Shown in pieces: positions 6,615 through 9,732 of a DNA stretch of 9,732 bases (position 1 is its first letter; each line of letters opens with the position of its first letter). The notes below the pieces were generated by a model, which had not been told where the DNA came from, did no database searches, and was given only the letters and a program-made list of their open reading frames with translations. The DNA lies in the NCBI GenBank assembly GCA_021786655.1, contig JAJYMU010000324.1:2203-11934 (forward strand), in the 5' to 3' direction. The position numbers and the translations under genes are program-made. The DNA comes from Bacteroidota bacterium. GTDB lineage: Bacteria; Bacteroidota; Ignavibacteria; Ignavibacteriales; Melioribacteraceae.

Positions 6615-7973
6615 TTAAAAATATTCTCTTTCTCTAAAATCAACACCAACTTCTTCTGTAACAAATTTCTTGGCGGCTTCAGCGTCCACTTCGCTTAATC
6701 CGACAATCGAAAGAACAACGTGCGAGAAATTTTTCGCCTTCTTTGCAAAGTCCAACATCTCGGCATGCATCGAAGGATCAACCCGCATCAGCTTGGCATA
6801 TTGATAGGGATCTGTTGAGTTCAAACTGATCGAGACCGTATCAATCAGTCCTTCCAACTCCGGTGTTATATCGCGTTTGTTTATAAAATTTCCGTGACCA
6901 TCCGTGTTTAATCTTGTTTTACTGCCGTTGGCTTTAACATGCTCAGCAATTTTTTTAACAATGTCCCAACGGATTGTTGGTTCGCCGTATCCACAGAAAA
7001 CAATTTCCTTAAATTTCTTTGGGTCACCTATCTCTTTAATATAGACTTCCGCATCAGGCTCTTCCGATTTTTTCATTTTAAGACTGTAACCTTTGACAAC
7101 AGCTTCGCCTTTCCGATCGCAGAAAATACAATCGGCGTTGCAGCGATTAGTTACATTGATATAAAGCGACTGACCGATTTGGTAAGTGAAACTCAATTTC
7201 AGTCCATCGCCTATATCAAAAAGTTTGTGTGCATTATACGAAGTTGATCTTCCGACATCTTCCACAGTTAATTTATGTACCTCCGCAATTTTTTCTGCTG
7301 CAAGTTTTATGTAAGCCGGTTCATTTCTTTCGCCGCGGTGAGGAACCGGCGTCATGAACGGTGCATCGGTTTCGAGCAAAAGATTATCAAGCGCAATTCT
7401 GCTCAAAACTTTTCTGATTCCGTCGGCATTTTTAAATGTTACGTTGCCGGGGAATGAAATGAAATGATGCATCTCGATAAGTTCGCGCGCATCGTGAATC
7501 GATCCGGCGAAACAGTGAAACTGTGCCCGTAATCCGGAATCCTTGTATTTGCGCGCCAACGACATAACATCGTCATTCGCTTCGCGGTTATGAACGATGA
7601 TAGGCAAATTAAGTTTGAGCGCAAGTTTGATTTGCGATTCAAATGCTTGCAGTTGAATTTCGCGGGGCGAGAAATCGTAATAGTAATCCAACCCGATCTC
7701 ACCTATGGCGACAACTTTTTTATTCTTTGCAAGCTCTTCTAATTTTTCAACAAGCGAATCGTTCCAATCTTTTGTATCATGCGGATGAACGCCGACCGCA
7801 GCGTAAACACAATTATACTTCTCGCTCAGTTCAACAGCCTGAATTGAAGTGGCGACATCGGTTCCCGGTACAATTAGATAATCAACACCGGCAGCTTTAG
7901 CGCGGTCAATAATTTGATCTGCTTCACCGGCGAAATTTGGCAAGAATATATGTGCGTGAGTATCTATGAACAT
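6615..7973 (-). CDS. TatD-family metal-dependent hydrolase fused to a TatD-linked radical SAM domain
   Basis: Two enzymes share one 452-residue chain. Residues 1-255 form a TatD-type metal-dependent hydrolase (amidohydrolase-like barrel). Its metal-site residues are all present: His6 and His8 in DTHAHIF, Glu92 in GEIGLDYYYD, His128 in IIVHNREA, His153 in FHCFAGS and Asp203 in ETDAPFMTP. TatD proteins are nucleases or deoxyribonucleases in several bacteria. Residues from about 262 form a short radical SAM domain with CNADCIFC (Cys278, Cys282, Cys285), the CxxxCxxC motif that holds a 4Fe-4S cluster, and CGYGEPT (327-333), equivalent to the SAM-binding GGE region. No further cysteine follows Cys327, so no auxiliary cluster is expected. 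A TatD-associated radical SAM family is known, fused or adjacent, without an assigned reaction. It lies upstream of dacB with a 15-base gap. Its role is unknown. Confidence 0.92.
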   Translation of the reverse strand: MFIDTHAHIFLPNFAGEADQIIDRAKAAGVDYLIVPGTDVATSIQAVELSEKYNCVYAAVGVHPHDTKDWNDSLVEKLEELAKNKKVVAIGEIGLDYYYDFSPREIQLQAFESQIKLALKLNLPIIVHNREANDDVMSLARKYKDSGLRAQFHCFAGSIHDARELIEMHHFISFPGNVTFKNADGIRKVLSRIALDNLLLETDAPFMTPVPHRGERNEPAYIKLAAEKIAEVHKLTVEDVGRSTSYNAHKLFDIGDGLKLSFTYQIGQSLYINVTNRCNADCIFCDRKGEAVVKGYSLKMKKSEEPDAEVYIKEIGDPKKFKEIVFCGYGEPTIRWDIVKKIAEHVKANGSKTRLNTDGHGNFINKRDITPELEGLIDTVSISLNSTDPYQYAKLMRVDPSMHAEMLDFAKKAKNFSHVVLSIVGLSEVDAEAAKKFVTEEVGVDFREREYF

Positions 7974-7994
7974 TGTTTTTGGCTTTCAGATTTT

Positions 7995-8066
7995 CTTGCT
8001 CATGCTCTTGATCTTATTCTTGCTCTAGAATTTAACCACTAGATTATGATTAAGAGCATGATTAAG
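7995..8066. repeat. Imperfect inverted repeat built from 12-base-periodic units
   Basis: The gap between purM and the TatD fusion (7974-8080) holds no gene. It contains arms at 8001-8013 and 8048-8060 that pair at 12 of 13 positions, plus an inner 5-base stem TCTAG/CTAGA (8024-8028 and 8039-8043). Each arm is also internally repetitive with a 12-base step. ATGATTAAG occurs at 8046-8054 and 8058-8066. CTTG recurs at 7995, 8007 and 8019, with CTTGCTC at the first and last. No T run follows on the minus strand, so it is not a standard terminator. Confidence 0.6.
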
Positions 8067-8080
8067 GACAAGCAACTTTT

Positions 8081-9079
8081 TTAATAAATTTCTCCTATCA
8101 CAACGCCGTTTTCGTTTATTTGATTCCCTGCTTCAAGAGTTTTATCAACCTCATTCTTATTCACAATTGCAATCAGCCCGATTCCTATATTAAAAACTTC
8201 TCTCATTTCTTCGTCGGATATATTTCCGGTTTTCTGAATCAGTTTGAAAATTGTCGGAACGGTCCACGCGTTCCAATCGATTTTTATTTTCAAATTTTTC
8301 GGCACAACGCGTTTTGTGTTGCCGATTATTCCGCCGCCGGTTATGTGCGAAAAAGCATTTATCGAAATTTTTTCTTTCAGCTCACTGATCAATTTTAAAT
8401 ATGATTTATGAACACGCAGCAGTTCTTCACCAAGACTCGAATTCAACCCTTCCGGTTTATCATGAACGGAATATTTTTCAAGCAGAACTTTTCTTGCCAG
8501 GGAATAACCGTTCGTGTGTAATCCGTTCGAAGCGTAACCGATCAGCACATCACCTTTTTTAACTTTGCTGCCGTCAATCACTTTGTCGCGCTCAACAATT
8601 CCCACAATCGTTCCGGAGATATCATATTCGTCTGCGTCATATAATCCCGGCATCTCCGCAGTTTCTCCACCGATAAGTGCGACATTATTTTCTTTGCATG
8701 CAATGCTGAATCCTTTAATAATTTGTTCCGCTTTTGCCGGGATAAGTTTTCCGAATGCGAGATAGTCCATAAAATACTGGGGTTCGGCGCCGCACACGGC
8801 GATATCGTTCACACAATGATTCACTAAATCTTGTCCAACCGTGTCGTGCTTATCCATTGCGAAAGCAATTTTTAGTTTTGTACCGACACCATCAACACTG
8901 GAAACCATAACCGGGTTCTTCCATTTCTTCAAATCTATTTCGTAGAACGCGCCGAAGTGACCGATTCCCGAAAGCACATTCTTATTAAATGTCGATTTAG
9001 CGAGGGACTTAATTTTTTCTACCGTTTCATCACCCGCCTTTATATTAACACCGGCGGATTTGTACGTGTTTTCCAACAT
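8081..9079 (-). CDS. purM: PurM, phosphoribosylformylglycinamidine cyclo-ligase (AIR synthetase)
   Basis: It closes the imidazole ring of formylglycinamidine ribonucleotide using ATP to give aminoimidazole ribonucleotide, the fifth step of purine synthesis in the cytoplasm. The 332-residue protein is close to the usual PurM length. It opens with YKSAGVNIKAGDE (6-18), then GIGHFGAFYEID (38-49), SVDGVGTKLK (61-70), DLVNHCVNDIAVCGAEP (84-100) and GGETAEMPGLY (137-147). The C-terminal half has SNGLHTNGYSLAR (184-196), HITGGGIIGN (245-254) and EVFNIGIGL (294-302). The order and content are those of a complete enzyme. No other pur gene is visible nearby. It starts divergently from hrcA. A GAGG sits only two bases before the ATG, unusually close for a ribosome binding site. 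Confidence 0.97.
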   Translation of the reverse strand: MLENTYKSAGVNIKAGDETVEKIKSLAKSTFNKNVLSGIGHFGAFYEIDLKKWKNPVMVSSVDGVGTKLKIAFAMDKHDTVGQDLVNHCVNDIAVCGAEPQYFMDYLAFGKLIPAKAEQIIKGFSIACKENNVALIGGETAEMPGLYDADEYDISGTIVGIVERDKVIDGSKVKKGDVLIGYASNGLHTNGYSLARKVLLEKYSVHDKPEGLNSSLGEELLRVHKSYLKLISELKEKISINAFSHITGGGIIGNTKRVVPKNLKIKIDWNAWTVPTIFKLIQKTGNISDEEMREVFNIGIGLIAIVNKNEVDKTLEAGNQINENGVVIGEIY

Positions 9080-9237
9080 TACCTCATGAAAATTTCATTT
9101 GATGTCAAAATATAAGCAAAAACTTTGGCGAAACTTTCCGAATAAAAATTTTGTATTATGTATCGTTCTGTAAAAATGTCTAAAATGAAAATTTTCTTAA
9201 TTTTTGATAACTTTGTGCCCGTTCATTTCCGATAGTT
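9080..9237. other. Divergent purM / hrcA promoter region
   Basis: This is a 158-base AT-rich stretch without a gene. Towards purM, a TATATT on the minus strand (9114-9109) is a possible -10 element, but no convincing -35 accompanies it. Towards hrcA there is one Bacteroidota-like element (annotated separately). I looked for the CIRCE heat-shock operator, a nine-base inverted repeat of the TTAGCACTC type, and found nothing resembling it here. Confidence 0.4.
9208..9215 (+). promoter_or_regulatory. Candidate Bacteroidota-type -7 promoter element before hrcA
   Basis: TAACTTTG fits the TAnnTTTG pattern described for Bacteroidota housekeeping promoters and ends 22 bases before the hrcA ATG. I do not see a clear TTG-type -33 partner at the expected distance, so this is a weak call that depends on the lineage guess being right. 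Confidence 0.25.
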
Positions 9238-9732
9238 ATGAAAGTGAAAGATTATCAGTTAAAAGATAGGGAAAAGGCGATTCTGCGGTTTGTGATTCAT
9301 CAATTCATCATGACCGCAAATCCAGTTGGATCAAGAAATATTTCGAAGAAATATGATCTCGGTCTTTCGCCGGCGTCTATCAGAAATGTTATGGCTGATC
9401 TGGAAGATTTGGGATTTTTGAAAGATCGGCATACTTCTGCCGGAAGAATTCCAACAGACCGCGGCTACCGGGTTTATGTTGATTCGCTAATGGATCCGCC
9501 GAAACTTGAAAGTGAGGTTAAGAAAATTGTTGAGATGAATCTTACTTCCGCTTCGTCAGAAACAGAAGACTTGTTGAAAATAACTTCCGGGATTTTAAGC
9601 GAGTTAACGAACCAGCTTGCGATGGTAACCTATCCCAAGTTTGAACAAGCTGTCTTGGAGAAAATTCAGATTGTTCAGCTATCGTCGCAAAGGATTCTTG
9701 TTGTTGTAAGCGTAAACTCCGGGTTGATTAGA
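9238..9732 (+). CDS. hrcA: HrcA, heat-inducible transcription repressor (N-terminal 165 residues)
   Basis: HrcA represses chaperone operons by binding CIRCE operators and is released when GroEL is occupied by misfolded protein. The gene is cut by the right edge, in frame, after 165 codons. The N-terminal winged helix is unmistakable: NPVGSRNISKKYDLGLSPAS (28-47), IRNVMADLEDLGFL (48-61) and HTSAGRIPTDRGYRVYVDSL (65-84). A region likely to begin the dimerisation/GAF-like domain starts near residue 110 (DLLKITSGILSELTNQLAMV). The ATG at 9238 is the only start that includes the conserved DREKAIL segment, and no Shine-Dalgarno is seen. In related genomes it usually precedes grpE and dnaJ, which would lie beyond the edge. 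Confidence 0.95.
   Translation, partial: MKVKDYQLKDREKAILRFVIHQFIMTANPVGSRNISKKYDLGLSPASIRNVMADLEDLGFLKDRHTSAGRIPTDRGYRVYVDSLMDPPKLESEVKKIVEMNLTSASSETEDLLKITSGILSELTNQLAMVTYPKFEQAVLEKIQIVQLSSQRILVVVSVNSGLIR

Noticed and set aside
7995..8066. A CRISPR array or tRNA
   Set aside because: The repeats are only about 9-12 bases without regular unique spacers, and no cloverleaf or CCA-like acceptor end can be drawn.
1..9732. A defence island, prophage, toxin-antitoxin pair or other novel multi-gene system
   Set aside because: All nine credible genes belong to recognised families, and eight have familiar metabolic, cell-wall, translation or regulatory roles. No integrase, transposase, nuclease pair or small paired genes are present.

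Overview
The window is an ordinary bacterial chromosome segment: moderately AT-rich, densely coded, with short intergenic gaps and no RNA gene, mobile element or CRISPR array that I can see. The cell is probably Gram-negative, because a PBP4-type carboxypeptidase carries a lipoprotein signal. It makes menaquinone by the classical o-succinylbenzoate (Men) route. Weak or absent Shine-Dalgarno sequences at most starts, the gene styles and a TatD protein fused to a radical SAM domain suggest the Bacteroidota/Chlorobiota/Ignavibacteria group. Ignavibacteria is my best guess, from general resemblance only.

Layout. (1) Positions 1-3499, minus strand: a tightly packed operon menF > menD > menH. Neighbouring genes overlap by 23 and 17 bases, and menH runs off the left edge. 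Together they take chorismate to isochorismate, then to SEPHCHC, then to SHCHC. (2) Positions 3500-3775: a 276-base divergent intergenic region rich in inverted repeats, with a plausible menF promoter and a clear ribosome binding site for the gene on the other side. (3) Positions 3776-4201, plus strand: a MarR-family regulator. (4) Positions 4202-4302: a convergent gap with two GC-rich hairpins. (5) Positions 4303-9079, minus strand: purM > tatD-radical SAM fusion > dacB-like > prmA. The last three genes are spaced by 15 and 11 bases and look co-transcribed. purM is separated from them by 107 bases containing a 12-base-periodic inverted repeat. (6) Positions 9080-9237: a divergent promoter region. 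(7) Positions 9238-9732, plus strand: the N-terminal 165 codons of hrcA, the heat-shock repressor, cut by the right edge.

Functionally the window mixes quinone synthesis, purine synthesis, peptidoglycan remodelling, ribosomal protein methylation and stress control. The least understood item is the TatD-radical SAM fusion. It has intact metal-binding residues in the TatD half and an intact CxxxCxxC cluster motif in a minimal radical SAM half, but no known substrate. The next most interesting items are the palindromes between menF and the MarR gene, and the 12-base-periodic hairpin between purM and tatD. I found no convincing new multi-gene system.
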